NCBI GenBank assembly: GCA_004292745.1
Contig: RDXH01000073.1
Span: forward strand, 1 to 44,570
Reading direction: 5' to 3'
DNA: 44,570 bases
Source of the DNA: Oscillatoriales cyanobacterium
Lineage (GTDB): Bacteria > Cyanobacteriota > Cyanobacteriia > Cyanobacteriales > Microcoleaceae
The position numbers and the translations under genes were made by a program. Under the pieces are notes generated by a model. That model saw only the letters and a program-made list of their open reading frames with translations. It was not told the origin of the DNA and made no database searches. Of the stretch, positions 16,735 to 24,920 are shown piece after piece (within the stretch, counting starts at the first letter, position 1; each line of letters begins with the position of its first letter).

Positions 16735-16775
16735 TTGCTAAACTATAAATAGACTTAAGTCAAGGAGTCAAATCA
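16735..16775 (+). promoter_or_regulatory. Duplicated leader/promoter of DUF4058 gene 1
   Basis: A 41-base leader, TTGCTAAACTATAAATAGAC followed by TTAAGTCAAGGAGTCAAATCA, immediately precedes the ATG. It contains a possible -10 (TATAAA or TATAAT-like) and the ribosome site AAGGAG. It is identical to 17561-17601 except for one base, so each gene copy carries its own control region. Confidence 0.6.
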
Positions 16776-17549
16776 ATGCCATCTCCCTTTCCCGGTATGG
16801 ACCCGTATTTAGAGCATCCTAACCTATGGCCTGAATTGCATCACTGGTTGATTAGTGAAATTGCCAGATTTTTATCTCCGCAACTGCGTCCCAAATATCG
16901 AGTTGCCGTAGAGTTGCGAATGTATGAAACCAGCAGCGAAAATTCAGTGCTTGTCGGTATTCCCGATGTGATTGTACAGCGTTCTCAGACATCAAATAAC
17001 CCATCTACAAATGTAGCTGTTTTGTCACCTCTAGTACAACCAGTGAACGTGACACTTCCTATGCCTGAAATTATCAAGGAAGGTTATTTAGAGATAAGAG
17101 GTGTGGATACTAAAGAAGTAGTCACAACAATCGAAATACTTTCGCCTACTAATAAACGACCGGGAAAAGGCAGGCAAATATATGAGAAAAAACGCGAAAG
17201 AATACTGGGCAGTCGCACTCATTTGATTGAGATTGATTTGCTGCGACACGGCGAACCAATGCCAGTTTTTGGCAATAATATTGAGAGTCAATATCGGATT
17301 TTGGTTTGTCGGGGAAATCGCCTTCCTGCCGGTGATATGTATCCTTTTAATATTCAAAATTCAATTCCTGCTTTCCCAGTTCCTTTGCGTCCAGAAGACT
17401 CTGAACCTATTGTTGATTTACAAATGCTTTTCAATCAAGTATATGATATTGCAGGCTACGATATGGAAATAGATTATTGTCGAGAGCCAATACCAGCACT
17501 GTCTCAAACGGATGCAGCTTGGGCTGATGCTTGGTTGCGCGATCGCTGA
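16776..17549 (+). CDS. DUF4058 family protein, copy 1
   Basis: A 257-residue protein with the DUF4058 opening MPSPFPGMDPYLEHPNLWP. Further shared blocks are VGIPDVIV, EGYLEIR, VTTIEILSPTNKRPGKGR and RTHLIEIDLLR(H/R)G. The E-I-L-S-P-x-N-K stretch recalls the catalytic strand of restriction-fold nucleases, but no activity is established. This family is expanded in filamentous cyanobacteria. It is followed 52 bases later by a paralogue in the same orientation. It is preceded by its own promoter and a good AAGGAG ribosome site. Confidence 0.88.
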   Translation: MPSPFPGMDPYLEHPNLWPELHHWLISEIARFLSPQLRPKYRVAVELRMYETSSENSVLVGIPDVIVQRSQTSNNPSTNVAVLSPLVQPVNVTLPMPEIIKEGYLEIRGVDTKEVVTTIEILSPTNKRPGKGRQIYEKKRERILGSRTHLIEIDLLRHGEPMPVFGNNIESQYRILVCRGNRLPAGDMYPFNIQNSIPAFPVPLRPEDSEPIVDLQMLFNQVYDIAGYDMEIDYCREPIPALSQTDAAWADAWLRDR

Positions 17550-17560
17550 TTGCGGGAAAG

Positions 17561-17601
17561 TTGCTAAACTATAAATAGACTTAAGTCAAGGAGTCACATC
17601 A
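17561..17601 (+). promoter_or_regulatory. Duplicated leader/promoter of DUF4058 gene 2
   Basis: This is the second copy of the 41-base leader (one mismatch, CAAATCA versus CACATCA) in the 52-base gap between the two DUF4058 genes. It includes TATAAATAG and AAGGAG. Its conservation in an otherwise diverged gene pair argues for shared regulation or recent duplication with gene conversion at the 5' end. Confidence 0.6.
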
Positions 17602-18390
17602 ATGCCATCTCCCTTTCCCGGTATGGACCCGTATTTAGAGCATCCCGAACTCTGGCCAGCCCTACATCACTTGCTGATTAGTGAAATTTTTAGATTTTTA
17701 TCTCCTCAACTGCGTCCTAAGTATTTAGTGTCGCTGGAAGTGAGAATCTATGAAACCGCTGACGACAATTTATCAATTGGTATTCCTGATGTAAATGTAA
17801 TTCAGCCAAAAACTACAACTGAATTAATCACATCAAACGTAGCCGTTGCAGCGCCACCGACACAACCGTTAACAGTAAATATTCCCATGCCCTACCAGGT
17901 TCGGGAAGGCTATTTAGAAATTAGAGAAAGGGGAAGCCAAGAATTAATCACCCTTATTGAAATTCTCTCGCCTACTAATAAACGAACAGGTAAAGGGCGA
18001 CAAATGTATGAAGAAAAGCGAGAAGAAATTTTATCCAGTCGCACTCATTTAATAGAAATAGATTTATTGCGGCGCGGTCAAAAAATGCCAATTGTTGGCA
18101 ATAACGTGGAAAGTCACTATAGCGTTTTGGTGTGTCGGGGAAATCGCCGTCCTAAAGCAGATTTGTACGCTTTTAACGTGCAGAACCAGATGCCAGCTTT
18201 TCCTCTACCATTGCGATCGGGCGATACTGAACCTATCATAAATTTGCAGGAATTATTCAATCAAATTTACGACATCGCAAGTTACGACCTGAAAATAGAT
18301 TATCGCAACTGGGAAGTCATACCACCGCTGTCAGAGGCGGATACAATTTGGGCAAATGCTTGGTTGCGCGATCGCAACTTGCGCGCATAA
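17602..18390 (+). CDS. DUF4058 family protein, copy 2
   Basis: 262 residues with the same block order as copy 1: MPSPFPGMDPYLEHPELWP, SIGIPDVNV, EGYLEIRERG, ITLIEILSPTNKRTGKGR, RTHLIEIDLLRRG, and the C-terminal WANAWLRDR. The first 20 residues and the leader are nearly identical to copy 1, whereas the middle (VNVIQPKTTTELITSN) has diverged and has small length differences. Function unknown. The 351 bases after it hold no gene except a possible 27-codon leader peptide before the DUF502 gene. Confidence 0.88.
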   Translation: MPSPFPGMDPYLEHPELWPALHHLLISEIFRFLSPQLRPKYLVSLEVRIYETADDNLSIGIPDVNVIQPKTTTELITSNVAVAAPPTQPLTVNIPMPYQVREGYLEIRERGSQELITLIEILSPTNKRTGKGRQMYEEKREEILSSRTHLIEIDLLRRGQKMPIVGNNVESHYSVLVCRGNRRPKADLYAFNVQNQMPAFPLPLRSGDTEPIINLQELFNQIYDIASYDLKIDYRNWEVIPPLSEADTIWANAWLRDRNLRA

Positions 18391-18651
18391 TTCAAATTAC
18401 TAGCAAAATGCAAACTCAACCACTCCTGACTTGAGTTTATCGTCAACAAGCCACCCTACCCACAAACCCTCAAGGCGATCGACTTCTTTGTCAAGTCAGA
18501 ACCAAAAAGTCTTAAAATATACAATAAGTCACGTATATTAAAAACAGTCGCCAATTTGCAATCATTCTTTACAATATTCAGTACAGCACACCCACCCCTA
18601 ACTCTTCCTGACAGGAGAGAGCACAGTCTAGTTGGATCGAAGACAATAAAC

Positions 18652-18735
18652 ATGGCGACTTCCATGCAAGCTCGTGCAGTTTCTCTAGTCTCAGGTTTGT
18701 TCAGGTTATTTGCAGCCAGTTACGAGGAGAGTTGA
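18652..18735 (+). CDS. Possible 27-residue leader peptide upstream of the DUF502 gene
   Basis: ATG at 18652, TGA at 18733-18735; it reads MATSMQARAVSLV then SGLFRLFAASYEES. Its last codons (GAG GAG AGT TGA) contain the GAGGAG ribosome site of the following GTG start at 18742, so translation of the two could be coupled. No ribosome site of its own is obvious. It may be chance; conservation in relatives would decide. Confidence 0.3.
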   Translation: MATSMQARAVSLVSGLFRLFAASYEES

Positions 18736-18741
18736 CCACCC

Positions 18742-19467
18742 GTGCTCCAACGCATCAAACAAGACTTAAAAAACGACCTGATCGCAGGTCTTTTGGTAGT
18801 GATACCCTTAGCTACCACCATCTGGCTGACAATCACTGTCGCCAGTTGGGTGATTAATTTTCTCACCAAAATTCCCAAACAAATTAACCCTTTTGACGGA
18901 CTCAACCCGATTTTGGTGAATTTTCTCAATCTCTTGGTAGGGTTGGCTGTACCCCTGCTGAGCATTACGATTATTGGTCTGATGGCCCGTAATATCTTCG
19001 GGAAGTGGTTGTTAGACTTGGGTGAACGTCTATTACAGGCAATTCCCCTAGCAGGTTCGGTTTACAAAACCCTCAAACAACTGCTGGGAACTATCCTCAA
19101 GTCCAATGACAAATTTCGCCGTGTGGTTTTGGTAGAGTATCCCCGGCGCGGAATCTGGACTTTGGCTTTTGTGACCGGTACGATCGAGAATAATGATATT
19201 CCGCCTTATCTTTCAGGCGAAAGTCCGATCGGCATTTTCATTCCCACTACTCCCAATCCCACCACTGGATGGTACGCTATTGTCCCGGAAGCAGATGTGG
19301 TTAATCTGTCAATGTCGATCGAAGATGCTTTTAAAGTCATCATCTCCGGCGGCATAGTCAACCCCAGCAACTCAGCTATAGTAACTACCGCAAACACCAA
19401 AGGGACAAAACTTGAATCCCTAATCCCCGATGCGAGATATCATCCGGTTCCAGTGGAAGAAGAGTGA
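18742..19467 (+). CDS. DUF502 family membrane protein
   Basis: 241 residues starting at GTG, preceded by GAGGAGAG. Two membrane segments are near the N-terminus (LIAGLLVVIPLATTIWLTITV and ILVNFLNLLVGLAVPLLSITIIGLMA). The conserved cytosolic/beta part includes PLAGSVYKTLKQL, VVLVEYPRRGIWTLAFVTG, FIPTTPNPTTGWY and the C-terminal SIEDAFKVIISGGIVNPS, all typical of DUF502 (the COV family of plants is related). The biochemical role is unknown; plant homologues affect membrane trafficking and vascular patterning. DUF502-nusB-ftsY adjacency is, as far as I recall, common in cyanobacteria. A terminator-like hairpin follows at 19494-19534. Confidence 0.9.
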   Translation: MLQRIKQDLKNDLIAGLLVVIPLATTIWLTITVASWVINFLTKIPKQINPFDGLNPILVNFLNLLVGLAVPLLSITIIGLMARNIFGKWLLDLGERLLQAIPLAGSVYKTLKQLLGTILKSNDKFRRVVLVEYPRRGIWTLAFVTGTIENNDIPPYLSGESPIGIFIPTTPNPTTGWYAIVPEADVVNLSMSIEDAFKVIISGGIVNPSNSAIVTTANTKGTKLESLIPDARYHPVPVEEE

Positions 19468-19493
19468 ACCAATACATCAGCAATCTTGCACAA

Positions 19494-19534
19494 AACCTGC
19501 CTACACGGAAATAGTGACTGAGGGCGGGTTTTTT
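19494..19534 (+). terminator. Probable intrinsic terminator after the DUF502 gene
   Basis: AACCTGCC (19494-19501) pairs with GGCGGGTT (19523-19530) with one T-G wobble around a 21-base loop, followed by a run of six T. The loop is long, so strength is uncertain; it lies 27 bases after the stop. Confidence 0.4.
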
Positions 19535-19634
19535 CGCAGTTTTTCTGCTAAAGTCCAAGTCTATGCCTTCAAATAGCCTCTAGCAATCTCAACAATCCCC
19601 AAATTCCTAAACTCCCAATTCCTATTTAAAAAAT

Positions 19635-20267
19635 ATGAAAAAAGCCCGCGAAACCGCACGCGAACTCGCACTCCTTGGCATTAGCCAACTCCCAGCTAAT
19701 CCAGAACTCTTAGAAGCCAAGAAACTGCAAGATGTCGTCCTCGCCGCCATCCGCACCCTGACTGCGGAAGTGCAAGAATCTCTAGAAACCGCAGCCTCAG
19801 AAGTGCAACGAGGTAGCGACAAACTCCTATCGAGCGAAATCCGCGCCTCCGATGTCGAAAGTGCTAGAGCAATGGTACGGGAAGCTGTGGAACTTACTCA
19901 AACGGCGATTAACCGTCTCGGTTCAGCCATGGAGTTTCCCGAAATCATCCAGCTAGCTAACCAGCAAGATGTCCGCAATTATGCTTTGCAAATCCTAGCA
20001 AAAGTCAGTGCGAACCGCCCGGAAATTGATGACTTGCTCAAAGAAGCCCTCGTGGACTGGCAAATCGAACGTTTGCCCAGGATCGATCGAGATATCATGA
20101 GAATTGCGATCGCGGAAATTCTATTTCTAGGCTTACCGGAACAAGTCGGTGTCAACGAAGCTGTCCAACTAGCAAAACGGTACAGTGGCGATGACGGACA
20201 TCGGTTTATCAACGGAGTGTTGCGCCGAGTTGTCGATCGCATTAATGCACAAGCAGTTAGTCAGTAG
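19635..20267 (+). CDS. nusB: Transcription antitermination factor NusB
   Basis: 210 residues. The C-terminal NusB fold is clear: IDDLLKEALVDWQIERLPRIDRDIMRIAIAEIL, VGVNEAVQLAKRYSGDDGHRFINGVLRRVVD. The N-terminus (MKKARETARELALLGISQL) is the RNA-binding helix; the insertion at about 40-100 makes it longer than the ~140-residue E. coli protein, as is usual for cyanobacteria. NusB with NusE binds boxA in rRNA leaders. Oddity: the last codons (GCA GTT AGT CAG TAG) are already part of the heptamer array that follows, so the array has supplied the stop and final residues. Confidence 0.93.
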   Translation: MKKARETARELALLGISQLPANPELLEAKKLQDVVLAAIRTLTAEVQESLETAASEVQRGSDKLLSSEIRASDVESARAMVREAVELTQTAINRLGSAMEFPEIIQLANQQDVRNYALQILAKVSANRPEIDDLLKEALVDWQIERLPRIDRDIMRIAIAEILFLGLPEQVGVNEAVQLAKRYSGDDGHRFINGVLRRVVDRINAQAVSQ

Positions 20268-20830
20268 TCATTGGTCATTGGTCAGTAGTCAGTAGTCAGT
20301 AGTCATTGGTCATTGGTCAGTAGTCAGTAGTCAGTAGTCATTGGTCATTGGTCAGTAGTCATTAGTCATTGGTCATTGGTCATTGGTCATTGGTCAGTAG
20401 TCATTAGTCATTGGTCATTGGTCAGTAGTCATTAGTCATTGGTCATTGGTCAGTAGTCATTGGTCATTGGTCAGTAGTCATTAGTCATTGGTCATTGGTC
20501 AGTAGTCATTGGTCATTAGTCAGTAGTCATTGGTCATTGGTCAGTAGTCATTAGTCATTGGTCATTGGTCAGTAGTCATTAGTCATTGGTCATTGGTCAT
20601 TGGTCATTGGTCAGTAGTCATTGGTCATTGGTCATTGGTCAGTAGTCATTGGTCAGTAGTCAGTAGTCAGTAGTCATTGGTCATTGGTAGTCATTGGTCA
20701 TTAGTCAGTAGTCATTGGTCATTAGTCATTAGTCATTAGTCAGTAGTCATTGGTCATTAGTTATTAGTCATTAGTCATTAGTGATTAGTCATTAGTTATT
20801 AGTCATTAGTGGTTAGTGATTAGTGATTAA
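20257..20830. repeat. 570-base heptamer array (GTCATTG / GTCAGTA / GTCATTA)n
   Basis: About 80 seven-base units, mixing three main variants, run from the 3' end of nusB to just before ftsY. Units drift to GTTATTA, GTGATTA and GTGGTTA at the right edge. The period is kept with a few slips. It fills the 626-base nusB-ftsY spacer together with the CCCAATT array at 20837. On the minus strand frames through it give TNDQ-like low-complexity peptides. Slipped-strand length change is expected. Confidence 0.95.
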
Positions 20831-20836
20831 TCATCC

Positions 20837-20880
20837 TTCCCAATTCCCAATTCCCAATTCCCAATTCCCAATTCCCATTT
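20837..20880. repeat. Heptamer array (CCCAATT)n upstream of ftsY
   Basis: Five to six CCCAATT units occur just before the ftsY start codon. CCCAATT is the reverse complement of the GGGAATT-type unit found at 903-999 when phase is shifted (AATTGGG), so the same repeat family appears in opposite orientation beside ftsY. Confidence 0.85.
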
Positions 20881-20893
20881 TAATTTTAATTTT

Positions 20894-22618
20894 ATGGTTT
20901 TTAATTGGTTTCGTCGCCAGTACAGCGAAAGTGGATCTTCTGAACAAGAAAATATTCCCGAACAGCCCCAAGAAGAGTCACCAACAGAATCCGCGCCCGC
21001 CCCGCCTCAAACAGATGCAGCAGATCCAAGTTCCCCCGCCATAGCAGAGGATTATTTGAATTGGGCGAAAGCTGCTTACAAAAATATTCAAAAACAGCAA
21101 AAACCCGAAACAGAAGTTACCCAGACACCAGTAACTGAGGTTCCAGCAGCCGAAACAGATATTGCTGAATCCGCAACTGTCGAAGCAACTGATGCGATCG
21201 AACTTGAAGCTTCCATAGCACAAGTCGTCACAGAAACATCAGAAATTTCTGCACCTGCAATTGTCGAAGCCACCGATGCTTCGCCGACAGCCGAGTCGAT
21301 CGCCATTCCTGAACCGATAGCTCAACAATTAGAAGTTTCAACCCAACAGGGAGAAATTCCCGAACCTGCCATTTCTGTTCCCGATCCAGAATCGATCGCA
21401 TCAGAACCAAATCCCGCTGTCACAGAAGTTAGGGCCGAAACAGCAGAAGCCCTGCCCTTTTGGGCCAGAGCTCAAGCAGATCGCATGGAACGGATCGAAC
21501 GGCTCAAAGAAACCGCCCTCGAAGAACCAGAGGTAATTGCAGCAGCAGCAGCCAGAGCTGCAATTATCGAAGAAATTCCTGGTTTTGCCTTTGACGAAGG
21601 CTTCCTATGGTCCTCCGAAATACTGGCAAGTCAAGGCCGTCGGCCAGATCAAGTATCTGTCGAAGAAATCACTTGGCTGCAAAAGCTGCGAAAAGGCTTA
21701 GAAAGAACCCGTCGTAGCTTAATTAATCGACTTAAGGCGATCGTCGGTCAAGGCCCCCTCAATCAAGACGCAGTGGCGGAAATTGAGACTTTATTGCTCC
21801 AAGCAGACGTCGGAGTCGCAGCCACAGACATTATCATCAGTCGCCTCCAAGCCAAACTCTCAGCAGAAGTCCTACCGCCAGAACAGGCCCTAGCCTATCT
21901 CAAAACCATTCTGCGGGACATCCTCGATGCACCCTGTGCCCAAACAGCCGCCGGCAATCCCGCTTACAGTCTAAATTTTGCCCCCGAAAAAGACACCTTC
22001 AATATTTGGTTGATTGTCGGAGTTAATGGCGCGGGCAAAACTACGACGATCGGTAAACTTGCCCACATTGCCCAAAAATCAGGATACAAAACTCTGATAG
22101 GTGCTGCGGACACTTTCCGGGCCGCTGCCGTCGAACAAGTGAAAGTTTGGGGAGCTCGCAGCGGGGTCGAAATTATTGCCAATCCTGGGAAAAACACCGA
22201 TCCGGCTGCTGTGGTGTTTGATGCGATCGCCTCCGCCCAGGCCAGAGATACACAACTCTTAATCGTAGACACCGCAGGTCGTCTGCAAAACAAAAAAAAC
22301 TTGATGGATGAACTCAGTAAAATTCGTCGCATTGTAGATAAAAAAGCTCCTGGTGCTACCGTAGAATCTCTACTGGTTTTGGACGCCACACTAGGTCAAA
22401 ATGGTTTGCGACAGGCCGAAGTTTTCGCAGAGGCTGCAAAATTAAGCGGAGTAGTCTTGACAAAACTCGATGGATCTGCTAAAGGTGGTGTTGCCCTAGC
22501 AGTAGTGCAGCAATTGGGTCTGCCGATCCGGTTTATTGGAGTCGGGGAAAGCATCGAAGACCTACGCCCGTTTTCTAGCTACGAGTTTGTGGAAGCCCTG
22601 CTGGATTTTAGATTCTAG
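20894..22618 (+). CDS. ftsY: Signal recognition particle receptor FtsY
   Basis: 574 residues. An acidic, Glu/Ala-rich N-terminal region of about 270 residues (the A domain, binding lipid and the translocon) is followed by the N-domain helical bundle and the G domain. GTPase motifs are GVNGAGKTT (376-384), DTAGR (459-463) and TKLDGSAKGG (523-532), with LGVGE-type VGESIEDLRPF near the end. FtsY docks SRP-ribosome complexes at the membrane. It starts at an ATG (MVFNWFRRQYSES), 14 bases after the CCCAATT array; the amphipathic start is typical of membrane-binding FtsY. Confidence 0.96.
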   Translation: MVFNWFRRQYSESGSSEQENIPEQPQEESPTESAPAPPQTDAADPSSPAIAEDYLNWAKAAYKNIQKQQKPETEVTQTPVTEVPAAETDIAESATVEATDAIELEASIAQVVTETSEISAPAIVEATDASPTAESIAIPEPIAQQLEVSTQQGEIPEPAISVPDPESIASEPNPAVTEVRAETAEALPFWARAQADRMERIERLKETALEEPEVIAAAAARAAIIEEIPGFAFDEGFLWSSEILASQGRRPDQVSVEEITWLQKLRKGLERTRRSLINRLKAIVGQGPLNQDAVAEIETLLLQADVGVAATDIIISRLQAKLSAEVLPPEQALAYLKTILRDILDAPCAQTAAGNPAYSLNFAPEKDTFNIWLIVGVNGAGKTTTIGKLAHIAQKSGYKTLIGAADTFRAAAVEQVKVWGARSGVEIIANPGKNTDPAAVVFDAIASAQARDTQLLIVDTAGRLQNKKNLMDELSKIRRIVDKKAPGATVESLLVLDATLGQNGLRQAEVFAEAAKLSGVVLTKLDGSAKGGVALAVVQQLGLPIRFIGVGESIEDLRPFSSYEFVEALLDFRF

Positions 22619-22914
22619 ATTTCAGATTTTTGATTGATGAGGTATCTGTAACCGTCCCAATTTTTTTGAGGCTCACAGGCAGCATAAACATCCAAAATCC
22701 TCAACCTAAAACTAAAATCGTAGGAATTACCTACAGGAACAGGGTTATCGATCGACAAGTGCTGTGGGAAAGACTAGATTAAGTTGTCGCGCATTGAATT
22801 TGTAGGGTAATTTGAATTTAAATTCTTGTGGCTGGTGTTTCAGCTAGCCACCAAGATAGAAATTGTTAAATGCAAAACAGATAATCGAGAAAATCATCTA
22901 GAAAAAAATCGGGT

Positions 22915-23036
22915 TTCATATAAAATCCTGTCTTCATCGTCCTGTATTAAACTCTCTCTTCTCGAACTTCGCGTCATAAGCGCCTTCGCGGTTAAATCAC
23001 CTGACGATACAACCGGAATTGATATCAGTTCTGCTT
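22915..23036 (-). repeat. About 110-base dispersed repeat (MITE/REP-like), copy 1
   Basis: This copy contains, on the plus strand, TTAAACTCTCTCTTCTCGAA, a CTTCGCG-rich middle, GCGGTTAAATCA and ACAACCGGAATTGATATCA. The same order occurs at 24921-25027 and, reversed, at 38757-38866. It lies in the 475-base spacer between ftsY and the GAF-PP2C gene; the rest of that spacer shows no gene, and has AGATTTCAGATTTTTGATTG-type A/T repeat next to the ftsY stop. Confidence 0.8.
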
Positions 23037-23093
23037 CTGTGTAAGTGCTGAATCATTCCTCTTTAATTTAAAATCGAAAATCACAAATCTAAA

Positions 23094-24581
23094 ATGACTG
23101 CTGTGCCTTTGCCTCGCCCCTCACCTCAACCTGCTGACCGCCCTTCTGGTCGCAATTCCATCGACGTGACGCCAGTCTTCGCGCTCAAAGAACTGGTGGC
23201 CCGCTTGCACCGATACCAGCACAATGTTCAAGATATGTTGAGCTCCCTGGGATTTGCCCTGCGGACTTTTAATAATCTCAATCAATTTTTGGAGTTGGTC
23301 CCTTTGGTAGCGACTCGCGTTACCGATGCCGATGGCGGAGCTTTGGTACTGTTCAAGCCCAATGGTCAAGTCAGGTTTCAGCAATTGCACTGTCAATCAG
23401 GACGGCAGTGTCAAGATATGCGAAAAGCACTGGAAATTGCTACTAAGCAAGTGACAACAGGTGTGGGAACCGGGGCAGATTTTATGTCGGGTAACTCCGG
23501 GCAAACTTCTAGTCTAGATATTCAAGTGAGTCGGTTTTTAGGGCCGGATGTTCACTTGTTTGGTGCACCAATTTTACTGAATAATTTGGAACGGGGACGG
23601 CTGTACGTTTTTAGCAGCGAATCCCAATATTTGTTCACGGCTGGGAGACAGAAATTAGTCCGGTTGGTGGCAGATCAAACCGCAGTTGCGATCGCCAAAG
23701 ATGAGCTAAATGTTAAATTGGCAGAGAAAGAGCGTTTAGACAGAGAGTTGGAAATTGGTGCAGAAATTCAAGTGCGGCTCTTGCCTCGTAGTTGCCCCAA
23801 AATTCCCGGTCTGGATGTGGCCGCCCGCTGTCAAACAGCTAGCAGAGTAGGGGGAGATTATTATGATTTTATTCCCGCCGACTATGACCCCATAGGCAAG
23901 GAACAGGAGTCAGAACATACCCCATCCTTGATCAAAAATCTCAAATCAAAAATGGACAAGGGTCGCTGGAGTGTTGTCATCGGTGATGTCATGGGTAAGG
24001 GAGTACCCGCTGGTCTGTTGATGACGATGACACGGGGTATGCTGCGGGCAGAGGTTTTGAACCGCCACTCCCCTGCCAGAATTCTGCAACATTTAAACCG
24101 GGTAATGCACGCGGATTTGGAAAATTCCCACCGTTTCGTGACTCTGTTTTATTCTGAGTATGACCCGAAAACTCGGACTCTTTCTTACAGTAATGCTGCT
24201 CACCACCCACCTTTGCTTTGGCAAGCCGCCACTAATTCTATTGAGAGGCTTGATACTCTCGAAGGGATGCTAATTGGCTTGGATGCTGATTCGCGCTACC
24301 AAGAGGCACAGGTACAATTGCAGCCTGGAGATACTATTATTTATTACACCGATGGTTTTACTGATGCTGCCAATCAAGTAGGGGAGCGGTTTGATGAGGA
24401 CAATTTGACGGAGGCTTTTCAATGGGCTTGTCAAAATTATCAAGAATCTGAGGAAATTTTGAACTATTTGTTCGATCGAGTTCACCAGTTTATCGGCATG
24501 GGCAACCAAAATGGAGACGATATGACCCTGGTGGTAATGAGAGTAACACCTGCTACAGAAGAAAATCACCATGATAGTTAA
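23094..24581 (+). CDS. GAF-domain PP2C-type (RsbU/SpoIIE) protein serine phosphatase
   Basis: 495 residues. An N-terminal GAF-like sensor region (about 30-215) is followed by a coiled coil (ELNVKLAEKERLDRELEIGAE) and a SpoIIE/PP2C phosphatase domain (about 225-485). Motifs are RVGGDYYDF, VIGDVMGKGVPAGLLM, SNAAHHPPLLW, YYTDGFTDAAN and GDDMTLVVM, with the metal-binding aspartates present. Such enzymes dephosphorylate anti-sigma-factor antagonists (STAS proteins) in partner-switching pathways. No partner is encoded here. Oddity: an insert of about 25 residues (SEHTPSLIKNLKSKMDKG) between the first two phosphatase motifs is encoded by A/T repeat-like DNA. It overlaps the next gene by 11 bases. 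Confidence 0.9.
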   Translation: MTAVPLPRPSPQPADRPSGRNSIDVTPVFALKELVARLHRYQHNVQDMLSSLGFALRTFNNLNQFLELVPLVATRVTDADGGALVLFKPNGQVRFQQLHCQSGRQCQDMRKALEIATKQVTTGVGTGADFMSGNSGQTSSLDIQVSRFLGPDVHLFGAPILLNNLERGRLYVFSSESQYLFTAGRQKLVRLVADQTAVAIAKDELNVKLAEKERLDRELEIGAEIQVRLLPRSCPKIPGLDVAARCQTASRVGGDYYDFIPADYDPIGKEQESEHTPSLIKNLKSKMDKGRWSVVIGDVMGKGVPAGLLMTMTRGMLRAEVLNRHSPARILQHLNRVMHADLENSHRFVTLFYSEYDPKTRTLSYSNAAHHPPLLWQAATNSIERLDTLEGMLIGLDADSRYQEAQVQLQPGDTIIYYTDGFTDAANQVGERFDEDNLTEAFQWACQNYQESEEILNYLFDRVHQFIGMGNQNGDDMTLVVMRVTPATEENHHDS

Positions 24582-24810
24582 TTTGATGATTGAAACAACG
24601 GTTGGATTGAGTAGCTGGATTAATTGGAACGATGCGGTGGATTTATTAGTTTGGAAATCTCATTTAAGTTCGACTGTGATTTTGGGTCAAAGCTATGAAA
24701 TTTTTAGTAATATTCAGAAGTCTTGGAACCATTTTGTCTCTAGTGGTCAAATAGCTGCTTTTGGTATAGGGCTATTTGTGGGCTGGTTCATTAAGGGAAT
24801 ATTCCGTTAG
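24571..24810 (+). CDS. Small membrane protein overlapping the phosphatase gene
   Basis: 79 residues; its ATG lies inside the last codons of the PP2C gene (11-base overlap), indicating translational coupling. The N-terminus (MIVNLMIETTVGLSSWINWND) is amphipathic, and the C-terminus has one membrane helix (IAAFGIGLFVGWFIKGIFR) ending in a basic residue. An internal ATG at 24586 is an alternative start. I do not recognise a family. The coupling suggests a membrane anchor or partner for the phosphatase, which itself lacks membrane segments; that is inference. Confidence 0.6.
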   Translation: MIVNLMIETTVGLSSWINWNDAVDLLVWKSHLSSTVILGQSYEIFSNIQKSWNHFVSSGQIAAFGIGLFVGWFIKGIFR

Positions 24811-24882
24811 TAAGTCAGCCAACTTCCAAAAAATGAAGGCCCAGAAACCTGACTTCTTCCTTATTCCTTCTTTTCCCCCCTT

Positions 24883-24915
24883 GGGGGGGGCAGGGGGGGG
24901 TGGGGGGCTAGGGGG
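24883..24915 (+). other. Strong G-quadruplex-forming sequence
   Basis: Four G-runs of 8, 8, 6 and 5 bases are separated by CA, T and CTA, on the plus strand between the small membrane protein gene and argH. It is preceded by CCCCCCTT, so it can alternatively form a hairpin. Either structure would be in the argH leader or the 3' end of the phosphatase transcript. Confidence 0.7.
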
Positions 24916-24920
24916 CGGTG

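Noticed and set aside
20257-20830. Considered as a CRISPR array
   Set aside because: Units are 7 bases with no spacers between longer repeats, and no cas genes are near.
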